Shown one piece after another: positions 1 to 8,750 of a stretch of DNA of 64,000 nt. The notes below the pieces were generated by a model. The model made no database searches, was not told the origin of the DNA, and saw nothing but the letters and a program-made list of their open reading frames with translations. Positions within the stretch are counted from its first letter, which is position 1; each line of letters opens with the position of its first letter. The stretch is from assembly GCF_000631985.1 (NCBI RefSeq), contig NZ_JFYN01000016.1:1-64000 (forward strand), in the 5' to 3' direction. Both the position numbers and the translations under genes were made by a program. The DNA comes from Pseudomonas sp. RIT288. Lineage in GTDB: Bacteria; Pseudomonadota; Gammaproteobacteria; Pseudomonadales; Pseudomonadaceae.

Positions 1-1773
1 GCAAAAATGAGAGCAATCGAAGCCGCCGTTCTGGTGATGCGCCGTGAAGGGGTTGATACCGCTTTTGGCATTCCAGGTGCTGCGATCAACCCGCTGTACT
101 CCGCCCTGCAGAAAGTCGGTGGCATCGATCACGTCCTCGCTCGCCACGTCGAAGGCGCTTCGCACATGGCCGAGGGCTACACCCGCACCAAGGCCGGCAA
201 CATCGGCGTGTGCATCGGCACATCCGGCCCTGCCGGTACCGATATGGTCACCGGGCTCTACAGCGCCTCGGCCGACTCGATCCCGATCCTGTGCATCACC
301 GGCCAGGCGCCACGGGCGCGCATGCATAAAGAAGACTTCCAGGCCGTCGACATCACCAGCATCGTCAAGCCCGTGACCAAGTGGGCGACCACGGTTCTTG
401 AGCCGGGCCAGGTGCCTTACGCGTTCCAGAAAGCTTTCTACGAAATGCGATCCGGCCGCCCGGGCCCGGTGCTGATCGACCTGCCGTTTGACGTGCAGAT
501 GGCTGAAATCGAATTCGACATCGACGCCTACCAGCCGCTGCCGCTGGCCAAGCCAACCGCGACCCGCGTTCAGGTCGAGAAGGCTCTGGCTTTGCTGGAT
601 CAGGCCGAGCGCCCATTGCTGGTAGCCGGCGGTGGCATCATCAATGCCGACGCCAGCGACCTGCTGGTGGAGTTCGCCGAGCTGACCGGTATTCCGGTGA
701 TCCCGACCCTGATGGGCTGGGGTACCATCCCGGACGACCACCCGCTGATGGTCGGCATGGTCGGCCTGCAGACTTCGCACCGCTACGGCAACGCGACGAT
801 GCTCAAATCCGACGTGGTGCTGGGCATCGGTAACCGTTGGGCCAACCGTCACACCGGTTCGGTCGACGTCTATACCGAAGGCCGCAAGTTCATTCACGTC
901 GATATCGAAGGCACGCAGATCGGCCGCGTGTTCACGCCGGATCTGGGCATCGTTTCCGACGCGGCTGCCGCGCTGACCGTGTTCATCGAAGTCGCCCGTG
1001 AATGGCAAGCCGCCGGCAAGCTGAAGAACCGCAGCGCCTGGCAGCAAGACTGCCAACAACGTAAAGCCAGCCTGCACCGCAAGACCCACTTTGACAACGT
1101 GCCGGTCAAGCCGCAGCGCGTTTACGAAGAGATGAACCAGGTGTTCGGCAAAGACACTTGCTACGTCAGCACCATCGGTCTGTCGCAGATTGCCGGCGCG
1201 CAGTTCCTGCACGTCTACAAACCGCGGCACTGGATCAACTGCGGCCAGGCCGGCCCGCTGGGTTGGACCATTCCGGCCGCACTCGGCGTGGTCAAGGCTG
1301 ATCCGACGCGCAAGGTCGTGGCGCTCTCGGGCGACTATGACTTCCAGTTCATGATCGAGGAGCTGGCGGTGGGCGCGCAGTTCAAGCTGCCGTACATCCA
1401 CGTGGTGGTGAACAACTCGTACCTGGGGCTGATCCGTCAGGCTCAGCGCGGTTTCGACATGGACTACTGCGTGCAGTTGTCTTTCGACAACCTCAACGCT
1501 CCAGAACTCAACGGTTACGGCGTCGACCACGTCGCGGTCGCCGAAGGCCTGGGTTGCAAGGCGTTGCGGGTGTTCGAACCGGCTCAGATCCAGCCTGCGC
1601 TGCGCAAGGCTCAGGAGCTGATCGAAGAGTTCAAGGTGCCGGTGATCGTCGAGATTATTCTGGAGCGTGTGACCAACATTTCCATGGGCACCGAGATCAA
1701 CGCCGTCAACGAATTCGAAGACCTGGCACTGGTCGGCAACGACGCACCGACGGCGACTTTACTGCTTGACTGA
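1..1773 (+). CDS. gcl: Glyoxylate carboligase (tartronate-semialdehyde synthase), 5' end cut by window
   Basis: ThDP-dependent enzyme that condenses two glyoxylates to tartronate semialdehyde and CO2, the entry step of the glycerate pathway. About 588 residues are visible. The reading frame is open to base 1 through codons for Ala-Lys before the first visible Met at 7, and family members often begin Met-Ala-Lys-Met, so the true start is probably just outside the window. RHVEGASHMAEG near residues 47-58 has the Val-Glu arrangement typical of Gcl, where Val replaces the catalytic Glu of other ThDP enzymes (known for the family). The ThDP/Mg site is GDYDFQ near 442 followed by NNSYLG. It leads a same-strand cluster with hyi, glxR, ttuD and pyk. 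Confidence 0.97.
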   Translation, partial: AKMRAIEAAVLVMRREGVDTAFGIPGAAINPLYSALQKVGGIDHVLARHVEGASHMAEGYTRTKAGNIGVCIGTSGPAGTDMVTGLYSASADSIPILCITGQAPRARMHKEDFQAVDITSIVKPVTKWATTVLEPGQVPYAFQKAFYEMRSGRPGPVLIDLPFDVQMAEIEFDIDAYQPLPLAKPTATRVQVEKALALLDQAERPLLVAGGGIINADASDLLVEFAELTGIPVIPTLMGWGTIPDDHPLMVGMVGLQTSHRYGNATMLKSDVVLGIGNRWANRHTGSVDVYTEGRKFIHVDIEGTQIGRVFTPDLGIVSDAAAALTVFIEVAREWQAAGKLKNRSAWQQDCQQRKASLHRKTHFDNVPVKPQRVYEEMNQVFGKDTCYVSTIGLSQIAGAQFLHVYKPRHWINCGQAGPLGWTIPAALGVVKADPTRKVVALSGDYDFQFMIEELAVGAQFKLPYIHVVVNNSYLGLIRQAQRGFDMDYCVQLSFDNLNAPELNGYGVDHVAVAEGLGCKALRVFEPAQIQPALRKAQELIEEFKVPVIVEIILERVTNISMGTEINAVNEFEDLALVGNDAPTATLLLD

Positions 1774-1805
1774 TCTGCCAGGATTTGATGGCCGCGGTTA
1801 CTCCC

Positions 1806-1893
1806 CTGTAGGAGCTGCCGCAGGCTGCGATCTTTTGATCTTGGTTTTTCAGGATCAAGGTCAAAAGATCGCAGCCTGCGGCAGCTCCTACAC
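1806..1893. repeat. REP inverted-repeat pair (GGAGCTGCCGCAGGCTGCGA family)
   Basis: Two nearly perfect inverted arms (starting TGTAGGAGCTGCCGCAGG and ending CCTGCGGCAGCTCCTACA) flank a short AT-richer loop in the gcl-hyi gap. This is the usual pseudomonad REP layout. It could form a long hairpin in the gcl-hyi transcript. Confidence 0.9.
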
Positions 1894-1929
1894 AAAGCCA
1901 TCATCATTAATTCGCAACAGGAGACCACC

Positions 1930-2712
1930 ATGCCGCGTTTCGCAGCCAACCTGTCCATGCTGTTCACCGAACAGGATTTCCTTGCCCGTTTCGACGCCGC
2001 CGCCAAGGCCGGTTTCAGTGGTGTGGAATACCTGTTCCCGTACGATTTCAGCTGCGCCGAGATCAAGGCCAAGCTCGATGCCAACGGTCTGACCCAAGTG
2101 CTGTTCAACCTGCCGGCCGGTGACTGGGCCAAGGGCGAGCGCGGTATCGCGTGTCTGCCGGATCGGGTCGAAGAGTTCCGCGCCGGGGTCGATCTGGCGA
2201 TTGCCTACGCGCAAGTGCTGGGCAACACCCAGGTCAACTGCCTGGCCGGTATTCGTCCGCAGGGCATTGATGACGCAACCGTTGAGAAGACCTTCGTCGC
2301 CAACCTCAAGTACGCCGCCGACAAGCTACAAGCGGCCGGTATCAAGCTGGTGATGGAAGCAATCAACACCCGCGACATCCCGGGCTTCTACCTGAACAAC
2401 ACGGCGCAAGCCCTGTCGATTCGCGAGCAGGTCGGCAGCGCCAACCTGTTCCTGCAATACGACATCTACCACATGCAAATCATGGAGGGCGATCTGGCCC
2501 GCACCCTGCAATCGCACCTGGGCGAGATCAACCACGTGCAGCTCGCGGACAACCCGGGGCGCAACGAGCCGGGCACCGGTGAAATCAATTACCGCTTCCT
2601 GTTCGAACACCTGGACCGCATCGGTTATCAGGGTTGGGTGGGTTGCGAATACAAGCCGCTGACCACCACTGAAGCGGGCCTGGGCTGGTTGAAAACTCAC
2701 AACGCAATTTAA
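1930..2712 (+). CDS. hyi: Hydroxypyruvate isomerase
   Basis: Interconverts hydroxypyruvate and tartronate semialdehyde. The 260-residue product has the size of Hyi/YgbM and belongs to the xylose-isomerase-like TIM-barrel superfamily. Visible signatures include FNLPAGDWAKGERGIA near 60-75, MEAINTRDIPGFYL near 140, QYDIYHMQIMEGD near 180 and HVQLADNPGRNEPG near 203; the acidic and His residues in these segments form the metal site in the family. The start at 1930 follows AACAGGAGACCACC, a good ribosome site. It sits between gcl and glxR. Confidence 0.95.
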   Translation: MPRFAANLSMLFTEQDFLARFDAAAKAGFSGVEYLFPYDFSCAEIKAKLDANGLTQVLFNLPAGDWAKGERGIACLPDRVEEFRAGVDLAIAYAQVLGNTQVNCLAGIRPQGIDDATVEKTFVANLKYAADKLQAAGIKLVMEAINTRDIPGFYLNNTAQALSIREQVGSANLFLQYDIYHMQIMEGDLARTLQSHLGEINHVQLADNPGRNEPGTGEINYRFLFEHLDRIGYQGWVGCEYKPLTTTEAGLGWLKTHNAI

Positions 2713-2729
2713 GAACACTGCAACACCCT

Positions 2730-2862
2730 TGTGGCGAGGGAGCTTGCTCCCGCTCGGCTGCGAAGCAGTCGTAAATCCTGCAAACCGATTTTGTCTGACA
2801 CACCACAGTGGCTGGTTTTGGGGGGGCTTCGCCCCCCAGCGGGAGCAAGCTCCCTCGCCACA
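2730..2862. repeat. REP-like inverted pair (GTGGCGAGGGAGCTTGCTCCC family)
   Basis: The left arm begins TGTGGCGAGGGAGCTTGCTC and the right arm ends GAGCAAGCTCCCTCGCCACA. A secondary hairpin in the middle (GGGGGGCTTCGCCCCCC, about 2820-2837) adds structure. It fills the hyi-glxR gap. Confidence 0.85.
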
Positions 2863-2912
2863 CAGTGTGTTCGGCAGATTATTTGGCTACACAAAAACAA
2901 GAGGATTTTCTC

Positions 2913-3803
2913 ATGGCTAAAATCGGATTTATCGGCACCGGCATCATGGGCCACCCAATGGCTTCGAACCTGCAGAAAGCCGGTCACAGCCTGTTCCTGT
3001 CGGCGCACCACGACGCCGCTCCGGCCGATCTGGTTGCCGCTGGCGCCGTCGCCCTGGCCAACCCGCGCGAAGTGGCGCAGGAAGCTGAATTCATCATCGT
3101 CATGGTGCCGGACACCCCGCAGGTCGATGACGTGCTGTTCCGCGCCGACGGCGTCGCGGCAGGCATCGGCAAAGGCAAAGTGGTGATCGACATGAGCTCG
3201 ATCTCGCCGACCGCCACCAAAGCCTTCGCGGCAAAGATCAACGAAAAAGGCGCGCAGTACCTCGACGCCCCGGTATCCGGTGGTGAAGTCGGCGCCAAGG
3301 CCGCGACCCTGAGCATCATGGTCGGCGGCGATGCCGATGCCTTCGAACGCGCCCTGCCGCTGTTCCAGGCCATGGGCAAGAACATCACCCTGGTCGGTGG
3401 CAACGGTGACGGTCAAACCGCCAAAGTGGCGAACCAGATCATCGTCGCACTGAACATCCAGGCCGTGGCCGAAGCCCTGCTGTTCGCCTCGAAAAACGGT
3501 GCCGATCCAGCCAAGGTGCGTGAAGCGCTGATGGGCGGTTTCGCTTCGTCGAAGATCCTCGAAGTGCACGGCGAGCGCATGATCAAAGGCACCTTCGATC
3601 CAGGCTTCCGCATCAGCCTGCACCAGAAGGACCTGAACCTGGCCCTGCAAGGCGCCAAGGAACTGAACATCAACCTGCCAAACACCGCCAACGCCCAGCA
3701 AGTGTTCAGCACCTGCGCGGCGATCGGTGGCAGCAACTGGGATCACTCGGCGCTGATCAAGGGCCTGGAACACATGGCCAACTTCTCGATTCGCGATAAG
3801 TAG
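2913..3803 (+). CDS. glxR: Tartronate semialdehyde reductase (2-hydroxy-3-oxopropionate reductase)
   Basis: Reduces tartronate semialdehyde to D-glycerate with NAD(P)H. The 296-residue product is a beta-hydroxyacid dehydrogenase. The Rossmann motif GFIGTGIMGHPMASNL is at residues 5-20, the substrate segment DAPVSGGEVGAKA near 119, and the catalytic Lys is about 171 in GQTAKVANQ. The start at 2913 (MAKIGFIG) was chosen over an open upstream extension because it follows AAGAGG at good spacing and gives the family length. The TAG stop is formed by the first bases of the following REP element. Confidence 0.96.
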   Translation: MAKIGFIGTGIMGHPMASNLQKAGHSLFLSAHHDAAPADLVAAGAVALANPREVAQEAEFIIVMVPDTPQVDDVLFRADGVAAGIGKGKVVIDMSSISPTATKAFAAKINEKGAQYLDAPVSGGEVGAKAATLSIMVGGDADAFERALPLFQAMGKNITLVGGNGDGQTAKVANQIIVALNIQAVAEALLFASKNGADPAKVREALMGGFASSKILEVHGERMIKGTFDPGFRISLHQKDLNLALQGAKELNINLPNTANAQQVFSTCAAIGGSNWDHSALIKGLEHMANFSIRDK

Positions 3804-3893
3804 GAGCTGCCGAAGGCTGCGATCTTTTGATCTTCAGCCCGACCGCTCACCGCATGACCCGCTAAAAGATCGCAGCCTGCGGCAGCTCCTACC
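3801..3893. repeat. REP inverted pair overlapping the glxR stop
   Basis: The left arm TAGGAGCTGCCGAAGGCTGC starts exactly at the glxR TAG stop codon. The right arm CGCAGCCTGCGGCAGCTCC closes before ttuD. One arm carries GAAGG and the other CTGCGG, so the pair is slightly imperfect. Confidence 0.9.
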
Positions 3894-3982
3894 GGACCCG
3901 GTTCATCCAGTTAAAGGGATGTTCCATCCAGAGCTTGCCCAGGCTGCTTTCCTTCCAATAACAAGAATTCCGGGAGCCCGCC

Positions 3983-5257
3983 ATGTCGGTCGATCCGCAA
4001 CAACTGCTGCGCGAGCTGTTTGCCACAGCCATCGACGCGGCCCATCCGAACCAAGTCCTCGAAACCCATTTGCCTGCCGATCGCAGCGGTCGGGTGATCG
4101 TCATCGGCGCCGGCAAGGCCGCAGCCGCCATGGCGCAGGTGGTCGAGCGCTGCTGGCAGGGTGAAGTATCCGGTCTGGTGGTGACCCGTTACGGTCACGG
4201 TGCTCCGTGCGAAAAAATCGAAGTGGTCGAAGCCGCGCACCCGGTACCGGACGCTGCCGGTCTGGCCGTGGCCAAGCGTGTGCTGGAGCTGGTCAGCAAT
4301 CTGACTGAAGACGACCGCGTGATCTTCCTGCTCTCCGGCGGCGGTTCTGCCCTGCTCGCCCTGCCGGCAGAAGGCATTACCTTGGCTGACAAGCAGTCGA
4401 TCAATAAAGCCCTGCTCAAATCCGGCGCGACCATCGGCGAGATGAACTGCGTGCGCAAGCACCTCTCGGCGATCAAGGGTGGCCGCCTCGGCAAGGCCTG
4501 CTGGCCTGCCACTGTGTATACCTATGCGATTTCCGATGTACCGGGCGACCTCGCCACGGTCATCGCCTCCGGCCCGACCGTGGCCGACCCGAGCACTTCA
4601 GCCGATGCGCTGGCGATCCTCAAGCGCTACGGCATTGAGGTCCCGGCCTCGGTGCGCAACTGGCTGCAAAGCCCGGAATCGGAAACCGTCAAACCCGGTG
4701 ATCCGAGCCTGGCCCGCAGCCATTTCCAGTTGATCGCCCGCCCTCAGCAATCGCTGGATGCCGCAGCGGTGAAATGCCGCCAGGCCGGTTTCAGCACGCT
4801 GATCCTCGGCGACCTGGAAGGTGAGTCCCGCGAGGTGGCGAAGGTTCACGCCGGCATCGCCCGGCAGATCATTAACCATGGGCAGCCACTCGCTGCGCCG
4901 TGCGTGATTCTCTCCGGCGGCGAAACCACGGTGACCGTGCGCGGCAATGGCCGTGGCGGACGCAACGCCGAATTCCTCTTGAGCCTCACCGACAGCCTCA
5001 AGGGCCAGCCCGGCGTCTACGCGCTGGCCGGTGACACCGACGGCATCGACGGTTCGGAAGACAACGCCGGCGCGATCATGACCCCGGACAGCTACGCCCG
5101 CGCCGCCGCCCTCGGTTTGAGCGCCAGCGACGAACTGGATAACAACAACGGTTACGGCTACTTCGAAGCGCTCGACGCGCTGATCGTCACCGAGCCGACC
5201 CGCACCAACGTCAACGACTTCCGCGCCATCCTGATCCTTGAGAACTGCAAATCATGA
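3983..5257 (+). CDS. ttuD: Glycerate kinase, TtuD/MOFRL family
   Basis: Phosphorylates D-glycerate (glycerate 2-kinase in this family), passing carbon to glycolysis; older annotations call it hydroxypyruvate reductase. The 424 residues show a DUF4147-type N-terminal domain (VIVIGAGKAAAAMAQ near 38; LLSGGGSALLALP near 116) and a C-terminal MOFRL domain (ILSGGETTVTVRGNGRGGRN near 308-327). The start at 3983 gives MSVDPQQLL with GGGAGCCCGCC upstream. The stop overlaps the pyk start by 4 bp (ATGA), indicating translational coupling. Confidence 0.92.
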   Translation: MSVDPQQLLRELFATAIDAAHPNQVLETHLPADRSGRVIVIGAGKAAAAMAQVVERCWQGEVSGLVVTRYGHGAPCEKIEVVEAAHPVPDAAGLAVAKRVLELVSNLTEDDRVIFLLSGGGSALLALPAEGITLADKQSINKALLKSGATIGEMNCVRKHLSAIKGGRLGKACWPATVYTYAISDVPGDLATVIASGPTVADPSTSADALAILKRYGIEVPASVRNWLQSPESETVKPGDPSLARSHFQLIARPQQSLDAAAVKCRQAGFSTLILGDLEGESREVAKVHAGIARQIINHGQPLAAPCVILSGGETTVTVRGNGRGGRNAEFLLSLTDSLKGQPGVYALAGDTDGIDGSEDNAGAIMTPDSYARAAALGLSASDELDNNNGYGYFEALDALIVTEPTRTNVNDFRAILILENCKS

Positions 5258-6669
5258 CGCCTGATAAAAAGGTCAAAATCCTCGCCACCCTCGGGCCTGC
5301 CGTCGATGGCATCGAAGACATCCGTGAACTGGTCGAGGCCGGGGTCAATATCTTCCGCCTGAACTTCAGCCACGGCGATCACGCCGACCACGCCAAGCGC
5401 TATCAGTGGATCCGCGAAGTCGAGCGCCAGCTCAACTATCCGCTGGGCATTCTGATGGATTTGCAGGGGCCGAAACTGCGCGTCGGCAAGTTCGCCGACG
5501 GCAAGGTTCAGCTGCATCGAGGTCAGGCGTTTCGCCTCGATCTGGATGCGACACCGGGCGATGAACGCCGGGTGAACCTGCCGCACCCGGAGATCATCGC
5601 CGCGCTCGAAGCGGGTATGGATCTGCTGCTGGATGACGGCAAGCTGCGCCTGCGCGTGGTCAGCAAATACACCGACGCGATCGACACCACCGTGCTCAAC
5701 GGCGGCGAGCTTTCTGACCGCAAAGGGGTGAACGTGCCGCAAGCGGTGCTCGACCTCAGCCCGCTGACCGCCAAGGATCGCCGCGACCTGAGCTTCGGTC
5801 TGGAGCTGGGTGTGGACTGGGTGGCGCTGTCGTTCGTGCAACGTCCGCAAGACATTCTCGAAGCCCGCGAACTGATCGGCGACAAAGCCTTCCTGATGGC
5901 GAAAATCGAGAAGCCGTCAGCGGTTGAACAACTGCGCGAAATCGCCGAATTGAGTGACGCGATCATGGTCGCTCGCGGCGATCTCGGCGTGGAAGTGCCG
6001 GCGGAAAGCGTGCCGCAGATCCAGAAAAACATCATCAGTACCTGCCGCGAACTCGGCAAACCGGTGGTGGTGGCGACGCAGATGCTCGAATCGATGCGCT
6101 TCTCCCCGGCGCCGACCCGCGCTGAAGTCACCGACGTCGCCAACGCCGTGGCTGAAGGCGCGGATGCGGTGATGCTTTCTGCCGAAACCGCGTCCGGCGA
6201 ATACCCGCTGGAAGCGGTGCAGATGATGAGCAAGATCATCCGCCAAGTGGAAAACGGCCCGGATTATCAGACCCAGCTCGACGTCAGCCGACCGAAAGCC
6301 GAAGCGACGGTGTCCGATGCGATCAGTTGCGCGATCCGCCGCATCAGCAACGTGCTGCCGGTGGCCGTGCTGGTCAACTACAGCGAGTCGGGGGCCTCGA
6401 CATTACGTGCGGCGCGGGAACGACCAAAAGCGCCAATTCTCAACCTGACGCCGAACCTGCAGACCGCGCGCCGCTTGAGTGTCGCGTGGGGTATTCACTC
6501 GGTGGTCAACGATCGCCTGCGTCAGGTCGATGAAGTGTGTTCAACCGCGCTGGAAATCGCCCAGGCCCAAGGCATGGCCGAGCGTGGCGATACCTTGCTG
6601 ATCACCGCCGGCGTGCCGTTCGGGCAACCGGGATCGACCAACTCACTGCGGATCGAAACACTGATCTGA
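5254..6669 (+). CDS. pyk: Pyruvate kinase
   Basis: Converts phosphoenolpyruvate and ADP to pyruvate and ATP, completing glyoxylate-to-pyruvate conversion. The 471 residues match the bacterial enzyme. Motifs: NFSHGDHADH near 35, MDLQGPKLRVG near 68, AKIEKPSAVEQ with the active-site Lys at about 217, IMVARGDLGVEVP near 237 and TQMLESM near 272. Pseudomonads usually have another pyruvate kinase gene elsewhere; this copy's position after ttuD suggests a role dedicated to glyoxylate/glycerate use (inference). Confidence 0.96.
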   Translation: MTPDKKVKILATLGPAVDGIEDIRELVEAGVNIFRLNFSHGDHADHAKRYQWIREVERQLNYPLGILMDLQGPKLRVGKFADGKVQLHRGQAFRLDLDATPGDERRVNLPHPEIIAALEAGMDLLLDDGKLRLRVVSKYTDAIDTTVLNGGELSDRKGVNVPQAVLDLSPLTAKDRRDLSFGLELGVDWVALSFVQRPQDILEARELIGDKAFLMAKIEKPSAVEQLREIAELSDAIMVARGDLGVEVPAESVPQIQKNIISTCRELGKPVVVATQMLESMRFSPAPTRAEVTDVANAVAEGADAVMLSAETASGEYPLEAVQMMSKIIRQVENGPDYQTQLDVSRPKAEATVSDAISCAIRRISNVLPVAVLVNYSESGASTLRAARERPKAPILNLTPNLQTARRLSVAWGIHSVVNDRLRQVDEVCSTALEIAQAQGMAERGDTLLITAGVPFGQPGSTNSLRIETLI

Positions 6670-6697
6670 CCCATATTTTTGATGTGAATACAAAACC

Positions 6698-6832
6698 TGT
6701 GGCGAGGGGATTTATCCCCGATGACTGCGCAGCAGTCACCGCTTTTAAGGGTGTGACGGTTTTCACAGAAAAACCGCACTCACCGATTGGGGGCCGCTTC
6801 GCAGCCCATCGGGGATAAATCCCCTCACCACA
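6698..6832. repeat. Long REP-like inverted pair (GGCGAGGGGATTTATCCCC family)
   Basis: Arms TGTGGCGAGGGGATTTATCC and GGATAAATCCCCTCACCACA bound about 135 bp with internal short palindromes (CTGCGCAG). It lies between pyk and the urea transporter and may insulate the two transcripts. Confidence 0.85.
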
Positions 6833-6878
6833 TTTATGCAAGACCTTTTGCTTTTCCAACTGCCCAGATTTTTTCAAC

Positions 6879-7793
6879 ATGCCTGCCAATCATTTCAACA
6901 CCCACTGCCCCGACTGGGCCGAGGCTTTGCTCAACGGTTTCAGTCAGATATTCCTCCAGCGCCACCCGCTGTGCGGCCTGTTGTGCCTGCTGGCGATCCT
7001 GCTCACCGCGCCGGTGCTGTTTGCCGGCGCGGTGCTCGGTGCGGTTGCCGGATTGCTCACCGCACAACGGCGCAACTATGCCAAGGCTGATCGCCAGGCC
7101 GGATTGTTCAGTTACAACGGCGTGCTGCTTGGTTTGTTGCTGAGCCTGTATTTCCCTTGGTCACCGCTGCTGCCGCCGCTGATTGTGGCGGCCGGCGGTC
7201 TCAGTGCGATGGTCACCCAGCAATGGCTCAAACACGTGTACCGCAGCCGATCGATACCGGCTTACACCTCACCGTTCGTGGCAATCGGCTGGATCCTGCT
7301 GCTGTTCGCCGAACCGTCGGCGCCGATGCCAGCGATCGAAATGAACACCCTGAATCTACTCGCCGCTGCACTCAACGGCTTCGGTCAGGTGATGTTCCTC
7401 GATCATCCGTTGGCCGGCACGTTGATCGGCATCGGTTTGTTGATCGCCGATCGCCGCGCGTTCTGCTGGGCACTGCTGGCCTCGGCCATCGGTCTCGCGT
7501 CCAGTCTGCTGCACCACGAAACCGCTGCTGCGTTGCTGGGGCTGGGCAGTTACAACGCGGTGCTCGCGGCCCTCGCCTTCAGTGCGCAACGCCAGCAACC
7601 GTGGTTGCCGCTGCTGGGCATCGTCCTCGCGCTGCTGGTCACCCCGCTGTTCGCCGCCCTCGGTCTGGCGACGCTGACCGCGCCGTTCATCCTCGCCGGC
7701 TGGCTGATCCGCGCCGGGATCCAGATGCTCGGTAAAGCGGCCGTCGACGCCACGCCTTGCGCGCAGGGGGACAATCAACCTAGGCTGCGCTGA
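6879..7793 (+). CDS. Urea transporter (UT family)
   Basis: Integral inner-membrane protein of 304 residues, almost wholly hydrophobic, with about ten predicted spans. Family-like features are the repeated pattern FSYNGVLLGLLLSLY near 77-91 and, in the second half, LGSYNAVLAALAF near 223-235. This internal duplication of an N-G/N-A-V-L motif is typical of UT channels, which let urea pass down its gradient. Placement after the glyoxylate cluster suits purine/allantoin catabolism, which yields both glyoxylate and urea (inference). The start at 6879 gives MPANHFNTH; no strong ribosome site is visible. Confidence 0.82.
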   Translation: MPANHFNTHCPDWAEALLNGFSQIFLQRHPLCGLLCLLAILLTAPVLFAGAVLGAVAGLLTAQRRNYAKADRQAGLFSYNGVLLGLLLSLYFPWSPLLPPLIVAAGGLSAMVTQQWLKHVYRSRSIPAYTSPFVAIGWILLLFAEPSAPMPAIEMNTLNLLAAALNGFGQVMFLDHPLAGTLIGIGLLIADRRAFCWALLASAIGLASSLLHHETAAALLGLGSYNAVLAALAFSAQRQQPWLPLLGIVLALLVTPLFAALGLATLTAPFILAGWLIRAGIQMLGKAAVDATPCAQGDNQPRLR

Positions 7794-7814
7794 TCTTCAA
7801 TTCAGGCGTTATCC

Positions 7815-8639
7815 ATGGACAGCAGCAACAGTTGGCGTGAACGGCTTTACGTGATGATTTTCCAGAGCGACACCCTCGCCGGGCGGCGCTTCGACGGCAC
7901 CTTGCTGTTGATCATCCTCGCCAGCCTGGTGGTGGTGATGCTCGACAGCATCGACAGCATTCACCAGAACTACGCCGATGTGCTGGCCTACATCGAGTGG
8001 GGCTTCACCCTCATTTTTCTCGGTGAATACATCCTGCGCCTGTATTGCTCACCAAAACCGTTGCGCTACGCCTTCAGTTTCTACGGACTGGTGGATCTGC
8101 TGGCGATCGTGCCGGGGATCCTGGCGCTGTATTACAGCGATGCGCAGTACCTGCTGATCATCCGGATCATCCGGATGCTGCGGATCTTCCGGGTGCTCAA
8201 ACTCAGCCCGTACCTCAAGCAAGCCAACTACCTGATGTCGGCGCTGCGTGGCAGCAAGCAGAAGATCGTGGTGTTTCTGGTCAGCGTCTGCACCCTGGTG
8301 ACGGTGTTCGGCACCCTGATGTACGTGATCGAAGGCCCGGAACATGGCTTCACCAGCATCCCCAAAGGCATCTATTGGGCTATCGTGACCCTGACCACGG
8401 TGGGCTTCGGCGACATCGTGCCGAAGACCCCGCTGGGCCAAGTGATTTCGTCGTTGGTGATGATCACCGGTTACTCGATCATCGCCGTGCCCACCGGTAT
8501 TTTCACTGCAGAACTGGCCAACGCCATGCGCGGTGAACAACTGCAACACGACTGCCCGGTGTGCAAGAAAAACAGCCATGAACATGGCGCGGCCTTCTGT
8601 TCCCGTTGCGGTAATGCGCTGTTCAAGAAACTGGAATAA
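7815..8639 (+). CDS. Voltage-gated-type potassium channel with C-terminal zinc ribbon
   Basis: A 274-residue ion channel with six transmembrane segments. An S4-like helix with regularly spaced Arg (RIIRMLRIFRVLKLSPYLKQ, near 117-136) indicates a voltage sensor. The pore helix and filter read TLTTVGFGDIVP near 194-205; GFGD rather than GYGD is an accepted K+ filter variant. The C-terminus ends in paired CPVC and CSRC motifs, a likely treble-clef or zinc-ribbon tail. It follows the urea transporter by 21 bp and may be co-transcribed. Confidence 0.88.
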   Translation: MDSSNSWRERLYVMIFQSDTLAGRRFDGTLLLIILASLVVVMLDSIDSIHQNYADVLAYIEWGFTLIFLGEYILRLYCSPKPLRYAFSFYGLVDLLAIVPGILALYYSDAQYLLIIRIIRMLRIFRVLKLSPYLKQANYLMSALRGSKQKIVVFLVSVCTLVTVFGTLMYVIEGPEHGFTSIPKGIYWAIVTLTTVGFGDIVPKTPLGQVISSLVMITGYSIIAVPTGIFTAELANAMRGEQLQHDCPVCKKNSHEHGAAFCSRCGNALFKKLE

Positions 8640-8750
8640 GCACAGAGCTTTTTAATCTTTAAAGGACTATGCGTGCCCCGTTATAGTCAGTGGCAATTAA
8701 ACATCACCCCCTGCGGTAGCCCCTACACAAAACAAAACAAGGAATGCGCA

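Noticed and set aside
8702..8727. CCCCCTGCGGTAGCCCCTAC before sbp as a REP arm
   Set aside because: Resembles the end of a REP arm but lacks the partner arm and the core; too degraded to call.
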